DNA from: Gemmatimonadota bacterium
GTDB lineage: Bacteria; Latescibacterota; UBA2968
Assembly: GCA_009838845.1 (NCBI GenBank)
Contig: VXRD01000032.1
Location: forward strand, 1-33,439
Length of the DNA: 33,439 nt
Reading direction: 5' to 3'
Under the pieces are notes generated by a model. It was given only the letters and a program-made list of their open reading frames with translations, ran no database searches and was not told the DNA's origin. A program made the position numbers and the translations under genes. Positions 17,243 to 24,999 of this stretch are shown piece by piece. The number at the start of each line of letters is the position of its first letter. Positions within the stretch are counted from its first letter, which is position 1.

Positions 17243-18070
17243 ATGCCCATAACCGACGCCCTTCCCGGCATGAAACGGGAACTAAAATTTTATCCAGCAA
17301 AAAATGACGCGCCCAAAAAACTGACGCGCGCGCAAATCCAGCAATTCAACGAAAAGGGATACATCTTTCCCCTCGACGTCTTCTCAAAAAAAGAAGTCGA
17401 AGCCAACCGCGCGTACTTTGACAAACTCATGGACAAAACACAGGCAGCGGGCAAAAACAGCTACTCAATCAACGGGTGGCACCGCATTTGCAAAGGCATC
17501 TACGACCTGCTCGTCGATAACCGCATCCTCGACTACGTCGAAGACCTGCTCGGACCCAACCTCGTCTCGCGCATGACCCACTACTTCAGCAAAATGCCCG
17601 GAGATGGCAAAAAAGTCGCCTTTCATCAAGACGCATCCTACTGGCCCCTCACACCCTCCAAAACCGTAACCGTCTGGCTCGCCATTGACGACGTTGACCT
17701 CGCAAATGCCCCCATGGAAGTCATACCCGGCTCGCATCTCCACGGACAAATACCCTTTGAACGCAGCACACCAAAAGAAAATAATGTCCTTGGACAATCT
17801 GTTCACCACGCCGAAAAATTTGGCGACCCCGTACCCTTAATCATGAAAGCCGGGCAAATCTCCATCCACTCCGACTTATTGCTACACGGCTCCAGACCCA
17901 ACACCTCAAAACGGCGTCGCTGTGGCCTGACCCTGCGCTACATGCCCCCCGAAGTCCGCACCCGAGAAACCGACCATTCACCCGCGGTCTTATGCCGCGG
18001 CATTGATCCCTCCGGCTATTGGCAACACATCCCCCGTCCCAACGGCGATGACATCCCAGAAAGAAAGTGA
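17243..18070 (+). CDS. Phytanoyl-CoA dioxygenase (PhyH) family oxygenase
   Basis: A 275-residue cytosolic Fe(II)/2-oxoglutarate oxygenase. The iron-binding HxD is His128 and Asp130 in VAFHQDASYWPL. The distal histidine is His215 in SDLLLHGSRPN. The 2-oxoglutarate-binding arginine is probably among Arg224-226 (SKRRRCGLTLRY). The family hydroxylates diverse small molecules, from phytanoyl-CoA to ectoine and natural products, so substrate cannot be read from sequence. The start follows AGGAGG at 17233-17238. The stop overlaps a GTG start of a second PhyH-like gene. Expression may be affected by the tandem octamers just upstream of the ribosome binding site. Confidence 0.9.
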   Translation: MPITDALPGMKRELKFYPAKNDAPKKLTRAQIQQFNEKGYIFPLDVFSKKEVEANRAYFDKLMDKTQAAGKNSYSINGWHRICKGIYDLLVDNRILDYVEDLLGPNLVSRMTHYFSKMPGDGKKVAFHQDASYWPLTPSKTVTVWLAIDDVDLANAPMEVIPGSHLHGQIPFERSTPKENNVLGQSVHHAEKFGDPVPLIMKAGQISIHSDLLLHGSRPNTSKRRRCGLTLRYMPPEVRTRETDHSPAVLCRGIDPSGYWQHIPRPNGDDIPERK

Positions 18071-18882
18071 ATACCATGATGACCCCTGAACAACGCTACC
18101 TCTTTGACCTCAACGGGTACCTGCACCTGCGCAATGCCCTCTCTGACGACGAACTGAACGCCGCGCGAAAAGCCGCCGAACGCTACGTCACAACCCCCGA
18201 ATCGGAACTACCCGAAGGCTTTGGCAAAAACGGCAAACGCCACCTGCACGGCTTTGCATTCGACAAAGCACTCGAACGCCTCACCCTGCACCCCGCGACC
18301 TGGCCCATCGTCACAGAACTCACCAATGGCCGGCCCCGCCTCACCAGCGGCACGCTTCAGGTCAACATCCCCGATCAAAACGACGAAGCACTCCGCCTGC
18401 ACTGCGCCCGCGACGATTTCGGCTGGGACGCCACCCGTTACGAAGTCCGCAACGGACGCATCTTTTGCGACAACACCGTCTGCTTCCCCTACCTCACCGA
18501 CGTGCATTCGGGCGATGGGGGTCTCCTCGTCGTCCCCGGCTCGCACAAAAGCTTGTTTGACCGCCCCCGGCACCTCTTTCAAAACGGCCTGGTCGAAAAC
18601 CGCGACCACATCCCCGAAGGCGTGGTCAACATCACACCCAAAGCCGGCGACATCGTCGTCATGAACGAACTCGTCACCCACGGCGCCCTGCCCTGGACGC
18701 CAAAAGATCGCATGCGGATGATCCTCGTCTTGCGCTATCACCCCCAATACGCAGGGAGATCAGAACTGCCCCAGGCCATTCAACAACGCCTCTCTCCCGA
18801 AACGCTTGAACTCACAGCACGCGCGGGTTATCAGGACAAAAAAGAAATCGCAACACGGAACAACATCGCGCTTACCGTATAG
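18067..18882 (+). CDS. Second PhyH-family protein, metal site not canonical
   Basis: A 271-residue relative of the upstream oxygenase. The start is GTG at 18067, overlapping the previous stop; ATG at 18076 or 18079 is an alternative, and no good ribosome binding site separates them. The double-stranded beta-helix elements are visible: LTDVHSGDGGLLVVPGSHKS (144-162), AGDIVVMNELVTHGALPW with His205, and RMRMILVLRYHP with Arg217 or Arg223. A clean HxD is not seen. The nearest candidate is His112 in RLHCARDDFGW, where Asp is four or five positions away. It may be a subfamily with a different facial ligand or a non-catalytic partner of the first enzyme. It ends two bases from the convergent MATE gene. 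Confidence 0.82.
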   Translation: MNTMMTPEQRYLFDLNGYLHLRNALSDDELNAARKAAERYVTTPESELPEGFGKNGKRHLHGFAFDKALERLTLHPATWPIVTELTNGRPRLTSGTLQVNIPDQNDEALRLHCARDDFGWDATRYEVRNGRIFCDNTVCFPYLTDVHSGDGGLLVVPGSHKSLFDRPRHLFQNGLVENRDHIPEGVVNITPKAGDIVVMNELVTHGALPWTPKDRMRMILVLRYHPQYAGRSELPQAIQQRLSPETLELTARAGYQDKKEIATRNNIALTV

Positions 18883-18884
18883 CC

Positions 18885-20267
18885 TCATATCACTGTCTGT
18901 TTCCATCTACCCTTTAGATAGGACGCCCAGACCAGAACGCCCTGGATGATGCCGCCAATCAGCCAGGCAATCCAGATGCCGAGGGTATCCATCCCAAACA
19001 GAAAAGCCAGAACATAGGACAACGGCAGCATAACCACCCATTGCGCCAAAATCGTGTAGTAGAGCGGGGGCCTGGTCTCACCGCCACCCGCCAGAACGCC
19101 TGCGGACACGATGGACAACGCTGAGAAAACCTGTGCAATCGTAAAAAACCAGAGCATGACATAGCCCATATCAATGACGGCTACCGAATCGGTGAATAAA
19201 TCGACGATTTCCCGGGCGAAGGCACAAATGATAATGGCGCAAACAACGATAAACACCATGCAGAGCCGGATCGCACTTGCTCCAAAGCGTTCCGCTTGCG
19301 GTATTTGCTTTGCGCCCAACCGCTGGCCAACCAGAGCAGTTGCCGCTACGCCAAAAGCCAGAGCCGGCATAATGCCGATCATCCGCATCTGCAGCCCAAT
19401 CGTCAGCGCGGCGACCGCAGTCGTGGGCTGCGAGGTCCAACTCGCCACCCGATAAAACAGGATACGAGCGCCATTGCGGAAAAAACCCTGAATTCCCGCC
19501 GGCACCCCGATTCGCATCATCCGCCCGATAATATCGCGGTTAAAAGACAGACGCCAGGTCCAGCGCATATGCACACGCGAGCGCCCGGAAGTAAGCAACC
19601 AGAAACCCACAACACAACCCACAGCCCGCGACGCGAGCGTACCAACTGCAGCACCACAAACCCCCATCTGCGGCAGCCCCCAGGCGCCAAAGATCAAGCC
19701 ATAGGTGAGGGGAAGCTTCAAAATTATAATAAGACACGAAATTTTTAACGGCGTTCGGGTATCGCCAGCACCGCCAAAAATCGCACTGATGAGATAATTG
19801 AGCATCATAAAAATGACGCCAGCAAAGTAGATGCGCAGGAACGGCACGGCATGGCCGAGCACCTCTGGCTGTGCACCCAGCAAAATCAACGTCGGACGGG
19901 CGATCAAGCCCCCGAGCAAGGCCATGACAACGGCCAGCAGTGCCCCCATCAGAATCGCCTGTTGCGCCGTATGACTGAGATCCTCGTGGCGTTCAGCCCC
20001 GTAAAATTGGGCAACCAGAGTACGCGACCCGGTGCTGATCGACATCGCCATCACCATCGTCAAAAACAGAATTTGCCGACTGAGCCCCACCGCTGAAATC
20101 GCAGCCGGACCCAGCTGCCCGACCATGGAAATATCGATGAGACCCTCCATGGCATCGAGCATCGAAGCCGCCACCACGGGCCAGGCAATAGCCCAGACCT
20201 GGGGCAGAACAGGCGTCTGATCTATGGGAGTTGCAGGCGTGCGGGAAGCCGATCCGGATTGGGACAT
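18885..20267 (-). CDS. MATE family efflux transporter
   Basis: A 460-residue inner-membrane antiporter with about 12 helices in two homologous halves. Typical MATE features are the start of the first half (VWAIAWPVVAASMLDAMEGLIDISMVGQLGPAAISAVGLS) and its counterpart near residue 255 (VPAGIQGFFRNGARILFYRV). The segment GFWLLTSGRSRVHMRW is a cytosolic loop. MATE proteins export cationic or amphipathic compounds using Na+ or H+. The start codon lies eight bases after the stop of the CocE-like hydrolase gene and has no clear ribosome binding site, so coupled translation is likely. It is the last gene of the minus-strand operon and is convergent with the PhyH genes. Confidence 0.92.
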   Translation of the reverse strand: MSQSGSASRTPATPIDQTPVLPQVWAIAWPVVAASMLDAMEGLIDISMVGQLGPAAISAVGLSRQILFLTMVMAMSISTGSRTLVAQFYGAERHEDLSHTAQQAILMGALLAVVMALLGGLIARPTLILLGAQPEVLGHAVPFLRIYFAGVIFMMLNYLISAIFGGAGDTRTPLKISCLIIILKLPLTYGLIFGAWGLPQMGVCGAAVGTLASRAVGCVVGFWLLTSGRSRVHMRWTWRLSFNRDIIGRMMRIGVPAGIQGFFRNGARILFYRVASWTSQPTTAVAALTIGLQMRMIGIMPALAFGVAATALVGQRLGAKQIPQAERFGASAIRLCMVFIVVCAIIICAFAREIVDLFTDSVAVIDMGYVMLWFFTIAQVFSALSIVSAGVLAGGGETRPPLYYTILAQWVVMLPLSYVLAFLFGMDTLGIWIAWLIGGIIQGVLVWASYLKGRWKQTVI

Positions 20268-20275
20268 AGATGTGC

Positions 20276-21994
20276 TCAGTCGGCAGTCGGGTGGGAAATA
20301 GTGGGGAGCACGAGTCGCGAAGGGTGGGCTGCCGAGTGATGTACGGCATTCGTCGCCCTCACCAGCTCGGTATCAGCCAGATCGTTCCTTCCCGTATTGT
20401 GATTGCGGTCGTGGTTGGGGAAATCGCTGGATGTGATCTCCAGGCGAATGCGATGGCCCGGCTCGAAACGGCAGGCTGTTGGACCGAGTTGGATGCGCAA
20501 TTCCACCACCTCTCCCAATCCCAACAGCTCTTCAATATCAAGGCCATTGCGGTGACGCGCACACACCATGCCATAGCACATCTCCAGCGCGGGCGCCTGG
20601 TCCCCGTCTGTGGGCGGGTACTCATCCACCAGACGCGCAAAAAAGTCCGTATCTGGCGCTGACGAACTGACATAGAGAACAACCTCTGGATAGCCGGCAA
20701 CCTCCACGGCTTCAGTCAGAGGCGCAGAGCGGTAGCAGAGAATATCATCGCGATCCTCCAACACGCGCCGATCCGACGGACCCGTAAACAACTCCTTCGT
20801 CCACAAGGTTGGCACCGGATCGCGAGGATCGTAGTCGAAACGATCAACACCGTCATTTCCACCGTCGGCAGAGAGCCGCCCGGAGCCGCCAAATCCGGCA
20901 TTGCCATCGCTACTCAACAAATACGCACGCGGTGTCGTATTCGGCGGCGGCCAGGTATCGGCCTCGCGCCAATATCCTCCCTTACCCGCCATCGCGAAAT
21001 AGCGCACTGCTGGCTCGCGATCAATACCATTGTCGTCTTCTTTGAGCCAGTAGTCGAACCAACGGATGATCATGCCAGGCAAATCGACCTCGGCATCCGG
21101 ACCAAAGTCAAACCCCGCCACCTGCTGGCGACCGAGACTCGGATGGTTCCACGGACCCGCGATCAGCTTTGTCTGCGACTGCGCCTGCTCGGTGCGGCCG
21201 TTGCGCTGCATCAGTTGCAAATGCCGCATCGAGCCATTGCAGTGGTCATACCAGCCGCTGAAATCGAGATTTGGCACCGCAACTTCCCCGTGTACCTCGT
21301 CGAACCGCCATGCCCGCCGGTTTGGATGCGCCAGCCAGTCTCTCGCGTACTCCGCCAGCCCCGGCGGCAAGTGGCGCGGAAAATCGAGCCACGGAAGGTA
21401 GTCAAGCCATTGTTTTTCGACATCCTCGTTCCATTCCTGCAGCGCCTCCGCTGGCGTGTGCGGCGGCGGCAATCCCTGGCGTCGCCGAAGGTCTGGAGCC
21501 ATGGAAGTGAGCCACCACTTGATACGCCGTCCCGGGCGAAACCCGCCCGGCCAATCCACCTCTGTCAATTCCAGTGGAATGGTGTACGCACACATCGCTA
21601 CCAGATGCGGCGGGCGCAATTTGGCCAACTGCCACTGCATCCAGGCATTATAAGAGGCTCCCAGAGTACCGATCCTACCATTGCACCACGGCTGCGCCGC
21701 CAGCCACTCCACAGAATCGTAACCATCTTCGGCATCCCCCGTATGCACCTCGGTAAACGGAACCCAATCGCCCTCAGACCCGTAGCGCCCGCGCGAATCC
21801 ATACTCACCACGGCGTAACCGGCGCGCACATAGCGCTCAAATCCGGACTTTGGACGGCCGTATGGCGTGCGCAGCAAAATTCCAGGAAAGCGCCCCTCCG
21901 CATCGGGACGGAACACATGTGCCGCCATCCGCACCCCATCGCGCATCGGCACCCACACGTCGGGATCAGTAAGAATCTCCATAGCATTGTTCAT
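20276..21994 (-). CDS. CocE/NonD-type alpha/beta hydrolase (X-Pro dipeptidyl-peptidase-like)
   Basis: A 572-residue serine hydrolase. Residues about 10-290 hold the catalytic fold (WVPMRDGVRMAAHVFRP, DSRGRYGSEG). The nucleophile is probably Ser114 in GASYNA, a variant of the usual GxSYxG. Asp250 (SGWYDH) and His284 (AGPWNHPSLG) complete a triad. From about residue 400 a C-terminal jelly-roll typical of X-Pro dipeptidyl-peptidases follows (GYPEVVLYVSSSAPDTDFFA, then GHRIRLEITSSDFPNHDRN). The family cleaves esters or amides, including cocaine and glutaryl-7-ACA. There is no signal peptide, so it acts in the cytosol. The start overlaps the stop of the MBL-fold gene as ATGA. Confidence 0.9.
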   Translation of the reverse strand: MNNAMEILTDPDVWVPMRDGVRMAAHVFRPDAEGRFPGILLRTPYGRPKSGFERYVRAGYAVVSMDSRGRYGSEGDWVPFTEVHTGDAEDGYDSVEWLAAQPWCNGRIGTLGASYNAWMQWQLAKLRPPHLVAMCAYTIPLELTEVDWPGGFRPGRRIKWWLTSMAPDLRRRQGLPPPHTPAEALQEWNEDVEKQWLDYLPWLDFPRHLPPGLAEYARDWLAHPNRRAWRFDEVHGEVAVPNLDFSGWYDHCNGSMRHLQLMQRNGRTEQAQSQTKLIAGPWNHPSLGRQQVAGFDFGPDAEVDLPGMIIRWFDYWLKEDDNGIDREPAVRYFAMAGKGGYWREADTWPPPNTTPRAYLLSSDGNAGFGGSGRLSADGGNDGVDRFDYDPRDPVPTLWTKELFTGPSDRRVLEDRDDILCYRSAPLTEAVEVAGYPEVVLYVSSSAPDTDFFARLVDEYPPTDGDQAPALEMCYGMVCARHRNGLDIEELLGLGEVVELRIQLGPTACRFEPGHRIRLEITSSDFPNHDRNHNTGRNDLADTELVRATNAVHHSAAHPSRLVLPTISHPTAD

Positions 21995-22878
21995 CGCACA
22001 GGCTCCGTATCAATAGTACCCATCGGCACCTCCAGCAGATCCTCTCCGAGAATCACCTGACCGTCGAAAACTTCCCCCACCTCGTGCAGCACCCGCTCCC
22101 GCACGCCGGGCGTTTCCAACTGCTCCGTCAAATGAACGAGAACCAGCGTCTCGACGCCGGCATCCCGCGCCGTAGTCGCCGCATCGAGATGACCGGAACA
22201 GCAACTCGTCAGACGTTCGTCATCGACCGCGCCATTGATAAAGTGGCACATGTGCAACAGCACATCCGCACCTCTTGCCAGATCCGTAAGCCGATCCACT
22301 GGCGCTGTGTCCCCGCCGAATACGATGGTACCATCAGGTGTGGTCAAACGATATGCCAGACAGGTGAGTTGGGGCTGCACGTGTACTACCTCTGCCACAT
22401 CGACCTGCCAATTATCGGTCTCAATCCGATCTCCGGAACCGACCTCGCGCACCTGTGGATTGGGCCTCTTCCGCGGCATAGTGCCGCCGCGCGCCTCGTA
22501 CACAAAATGGCTGCCCGGGTGCAAAGTGCGGGCCGCCAGATCCGGACCAAAGGCGCCATCGGCAGAAAACAACCGGTGTGCCATATGCGCTGTTGGCGCC
22601 GGGCCGTACACCTGCAACTCCGGTATCTGGCCGACGCTCTGATCCCAACGCGTCAGCACCAGATAGGCAAAATCAATGCAGTGGTCGTAGTGCAAATGGG
22701 TCAGAAATAAATGGTCAATCGAGGGCAGAGCGAGACCCGCTTCGAGCATGCGCCGCACCGACGCCGGACCGCAATCGAAGATCAGGGTTTCGTCACCCGT
22801 CTGGACGAGATAGCTGGAGCCGCCGCGGTGCGCGAGCGGGGCAGGAGTACCGGTACAGAGAAGTTGAAGTCGCGTCAT
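21991..22878 (-). CDS. MBL-fold metallohydrolase (RNase Z-like subgroup)
   Basis: A 295-residue protein. The open frame extends to 22926, but homologous-looking sequence begins at MTRLQLLCTGTPAP, where ATG at 22878 follows AGGA about nine bases before, so this start is chosen. Zinc ligands visible are HLHYDH (His61, His63, Asp65, His66), Asp190 in VFGGDT and His249 in VLVHLT. His166 or His230 (SGHLDA) may complete the site. The sequence resembles RNase Z, arylsulfatase and phosphodiesterase-like MBL proteins rather than class B beta-lactamases. There is no export signal. The stop overlaps the next hydrolase gene, so the two are co-translated. Confidence 0.88.
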   Translation of the reverse strand: MTRLQLLCTGTPAPLAHRGGSSYLVQTGDETLIFDCGPASVRRMLEAGLALPSIDHLFLTHLHYDHCIDFAYLVLTRWDQSVGQIPELQVYGPAPTAHMAHRLFSADGAFGPDLAARTLHPGSHFVYEARGGTMPRKRPNPQVREVGSGDRIETDNWQVDVAEVVHVQPQLTCLAYRLTTPDGTIVFGGDTAPVDRLTDLARGADVLLHMCHFINGAVDDERLTSCCSGHLDAATTARDAGVETLVLVHLTEQLETPGVRERVLHEVGEVFDGQVILGEDLLEVPMGTIDTEPVR

Positions 22879-22953
22879 CACTTTTGTCCTATCTTGCAAT
22901 TCACACGCGCAGACAATATCCGACAAACCTCACCAAAGCGCAATGCCAACTCA

Positions 22954-23982
22954 TCATCCTCTGCGCAACCTTCCCAGAACCCTCTGGGCCACGGTCATAT
23001 TGAACTGATGCCCCCCGTCGAACCGATCCACAAACAGATCCTCTATAGCACCTGCAGCCCGATACGCCTTCCGAATCCGCGCCAGACCGCGCGCTGCCCA
23101 ATCGTGGGGAATAAGCCGATCCCGCGTCCCAATCTCAATCACCATAGGCCGGGGCGCGATCAAAGAAAAAATTTCCGGCGTATCGCCATAGCGGAGCAGA
23201 CCGGGAATCAACTGCGCGCCGCACTGACTCAGAGCCTGATAGCGTTCCTGGTACAAATTCATACACCCGGACGGAACCGCGATCTTAATCCGAGAATCGA
23301 ATGCCGAAATCATCATCGTCATCCGCCCCCCCAGCGACAGCCCCGCGCACCCCAACCGATCCCCATCGACAAAATCGAGCCCTTGTAAAACATCCAGGGC
23401 AGCCTCCAGATCGCAGAGATGGAGCGCCACCACAGTAGTACCCAGCAAAGTAGCACACATATAATTCCGGGGACAAAAATCAGTCCTGGGACCGGGATAG
23501 CCGGGCCGGCGCTCTCCAAACCCACGAAGATCCGGGGCGAGAACCACATAGCCCTGTTCTGCAAACCCGTGCCCAAAATCGTAACTACATTTATCGATCT
23601 CAGCCTGCCGCTCGGGCGTATCATTCAGCCCAACCACGCTATCCTTTCCAAAATGCCCGTGTCCGTGAATACAGAGAAGACCCGGCGCTTTATCCCCCTG
23701 CGCCAGCCCCTTCGGCACCAGAAGATAAGCCGGCACAAAAACCCCCGACTCTGTCTGATAGGAAATCCGCCTGCGCACGTACAGACCGCAATCGATCTCC
23801 TCCTCAAACTCAAGACAAAGCGCAGCCCGTTCGGGCCGCGGGCCAATCAGCCCGGTCAGCACATCTCGAAACCCCTCCTGCCAGGCGCAAAAATCCTCCG
23901 GCGTACTCCCCTCAAACAGAAGAGACGGCTGCGCCTGATCGATCAAACGAGAAAGATCGTCTTCAAAGGATATAGGTCGCAT
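22954..23982 (-). CDS. Alpha/beta hydrolase, dienelactone-hydrolase/acetyl-esterase type
   Basis: A 342-residue hydrolase from the ATG at 23982, which is preceded on its strand by AAGGAG (23989-23994). The frame is open to 24051, but that extension has no ribosome binding site. The fold is clear: CIHGHGHFGKD oxyanion region, APDLRGFGERRPG, nucleophile Ser216 in GLSLGG, Asp288 in GTRDRLIP and His325 in GGHQF. The N-terminal 80 residues form a cap-like extension often found in acetyl-xylan-esterase-like bacterial proteins. It is the first gene of the minus-strand operon, 75 bases before the MBL-fold gene. The substrate is probably an ester, but which one is unknown. Confidence 0.88.
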   Translation of the reverse strand: MRPISFEDDLSRLIDQAQPSLLFEGSTPEDFCAWQEGFRDVLTGLIGPRPERAALCLEFEEEIDCGLYVRRRISYQTESGVFVPAYLLVPKGLAQGDKAPGLLCIHGHGHFGKDSVVGLNDTPERQAEIDKCSYDFGHGFAEQGYVVLAPDLRGFGERRPGYPGPRTDFCPRNYMCATLLGTTVVALHLCDLEAALDVLQGLDFVDGDRLGCAGLSLGGRMTMMISAFDSRIKIAVPSGCMNLYQERYQALSQCGAQLIPGLLRYGDTPEIFSLIAPRPMVIEIGTRDRLIPHDWAARGLARIRKAYRAAGAIEDLFVDRFDGGHQFNMTVAQRVLGRLRRG

Positions 23983-24031
23983 AGAATGCTCCTTAACACA
24001 TAGGATGAAATCGCCGCAGGAGGGAGGTCCA

Positions 24032-24133
24032 ATGAAAGAATCCAGGGGCAAGATAGTGTGTCATATCTGCAAAAACAAGAGAGGATTTCCGTTGACACCC
24101 TATTGTCACATCCCTACTTTGCGGACACGCTAA
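24032..24133 (+). CDS. Candidate 33-residue cysteine-rich small protein
   Basis: ATG at 24032 follows AGGAGGGAGG at 24018-24027. The product reads MKESRGKIVCHICKNKRG, then a segment ending PYCHIPTLRTR. It has a CxxC pair (Cys10 and Cys13) and a Cys-His pair further on, as in a minimal zinc finger. It lies in the divergent spacer between two genes and overlaps the promoter proposed at 24092-24120. Both the ribosome binding site and the cysteine spacing argue for translation. Its length leaves room for chance. Confidence 0.35.
   Translation: MKESRGKIVCHICKNKRGFPLTPYCHIPTLRTR
24092..24120 (+). promoter_or_regulatory. Sigma70-like promoter for the isomerase-like gene
   Basis: TTGACA at 24092-24097 is a perfect -35. 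TACTTT at 24115-24120 is a weak -10 after a 17-base spacer. TGACA (24093-24097) and TGTCA (24104-24108) form a short inverted repeat over the -35, a possible operator. The start codon of the isomerase-like gene is 41 bases from the -10. Confidence 0.45.
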
Positions 24134-24160
24134 CATTTGGAAATTTAAAAGGAAAAAACA

Positions 24161-24979
24161 GTGATCCTGGGACTGGCATCGCCAACCTACAGCGGCACTC
24201 TCCCCGAGCAGGCGCCGCTATTGTGGTTGCTGGACCGCTGCGCAGAATACGACCTGAAGGCCCTGGAGGCGCCGCTGCCCCTATCGGGGACGGACCATCC
24301 GAAGGAAGTCAAAGAGAAAGCGGCCGACCTGGGGGTGACGTGGGTAGGCTACTGGAGCGAGGATTTCGTAACGCCTAACGGGGGTGGAATCTGGTTGCGA
24401 GAGCGGGCAGAGCGGGCATTTGACCAGGCCAGTATCGGCGGGGTGAAAACGGTCGTGATCTTCGGGAGAGGGAGCCTTCACAACCGGTTTACGCGACAGC
24501 CCCCGCTGGTCGACCAGTTGCGCCTGGCGGCCGATCACCTGAGACCAGTGGCAGAAGCGGCATCGGAAAGAGACATCCAACTCGCCTTGCTGCCCCACCT
24601 GGACTACCGGAGCCACGAAATGGTATCGGTAATGGAGAAGGTGTGCCACCCGAACCTGATGATGGCGTTCGATACCGCCAATCCCTTTCCGGTCTGCGAA
24701 GAACCAGTAGCTGCCGCGAAGGTGGTGTTGCCCCACGCGGTGGCGGTGGCATTCAAAGACGTACAGATCTATCCCCATCGCTCGAACGACGTGACAATCT
24801 GGGGAACGCCGATCGGGCGAGGCTCGGTCGATTTTGAGACACTTCTGCCGATGCTATCCGAACGGCTTCCCGATCCGGAAAAGACCACTGCCTGCATCAA
24901 ACTGCGGCTGCCGCCCGGCAGCGCCGAACACGCCGACTGGATGGACCAGAGCCTGACCTTTCTGCGGTCGCATCTCTAA
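24161..24979 (+). CDS. Sugar phosphate isomerase/epimerase-like TIM-barrel protein
   Basis: A 272-residue protein of the xylose-isomerase-like TIM-barrel superfamily. The start is GTG at 24161 with AAAAGGA at 24147-24153. Family landmarks are LLDRCAEYDLKALE (24-36), LRPVAEAASERDIQLALLPH (127-146), MMAFDTANPF (167-176) with Asp171, VAFKDVQI (196-203), and GTPIGRGSVDF (215-225). The usual metal ligands look altered: the Glu of the LxxEnH strand is not present, the His before Lys-Asp is Phe or Ala, and the C-terminal Glu strand reads CIKLRLP. It may therefore bind metal differently or be non-catalytic. It is convergent with the unknown gene downstream, 20 bases apart. Confidence 0.8.
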   Translation: MILGLASPTYSGTLPEQAPLLWLLDRCAEYDLKALEAPLPLSGTDHPKEVKEKAADLGVTWVGYWSEDFVTPNGGGIWLRERAERAFDQASIGGVKTVVIFGRGSLHNRFTRQPPLVDQLRLAADHLRPVAEAASERDIQLALLPHLDYRSHEMVSVMEKVCHPNLMMAFDTANPFPVCEEPVAAAKVVLPHAVAVAFKDVQIYPHRSNDVTIWGTPIGRGSVDFETLLPMLSERLPDPEKTTACIKLRLPPGSAEHADWMDQSLTFLRSHL

Positions 24980-24999
24980 CCTCCTGGACAGTGAACCCC

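Noticed and set aside
20270-22060. Plus-strand open frames opposite the CocE-type and MBL-fold genes, one of about 300 codons
   Set aside because: They are antisense to clear enzyme genes, are rich in Arg, Pro and His, and have no ribosome binding site. They are a product of high-GC codon usage.
21991-22878. Class B beta-lactamase
   Set aside because: There is no signal peptide, and the spacing of later ligands fits RNase Z-like MBL proteins better.
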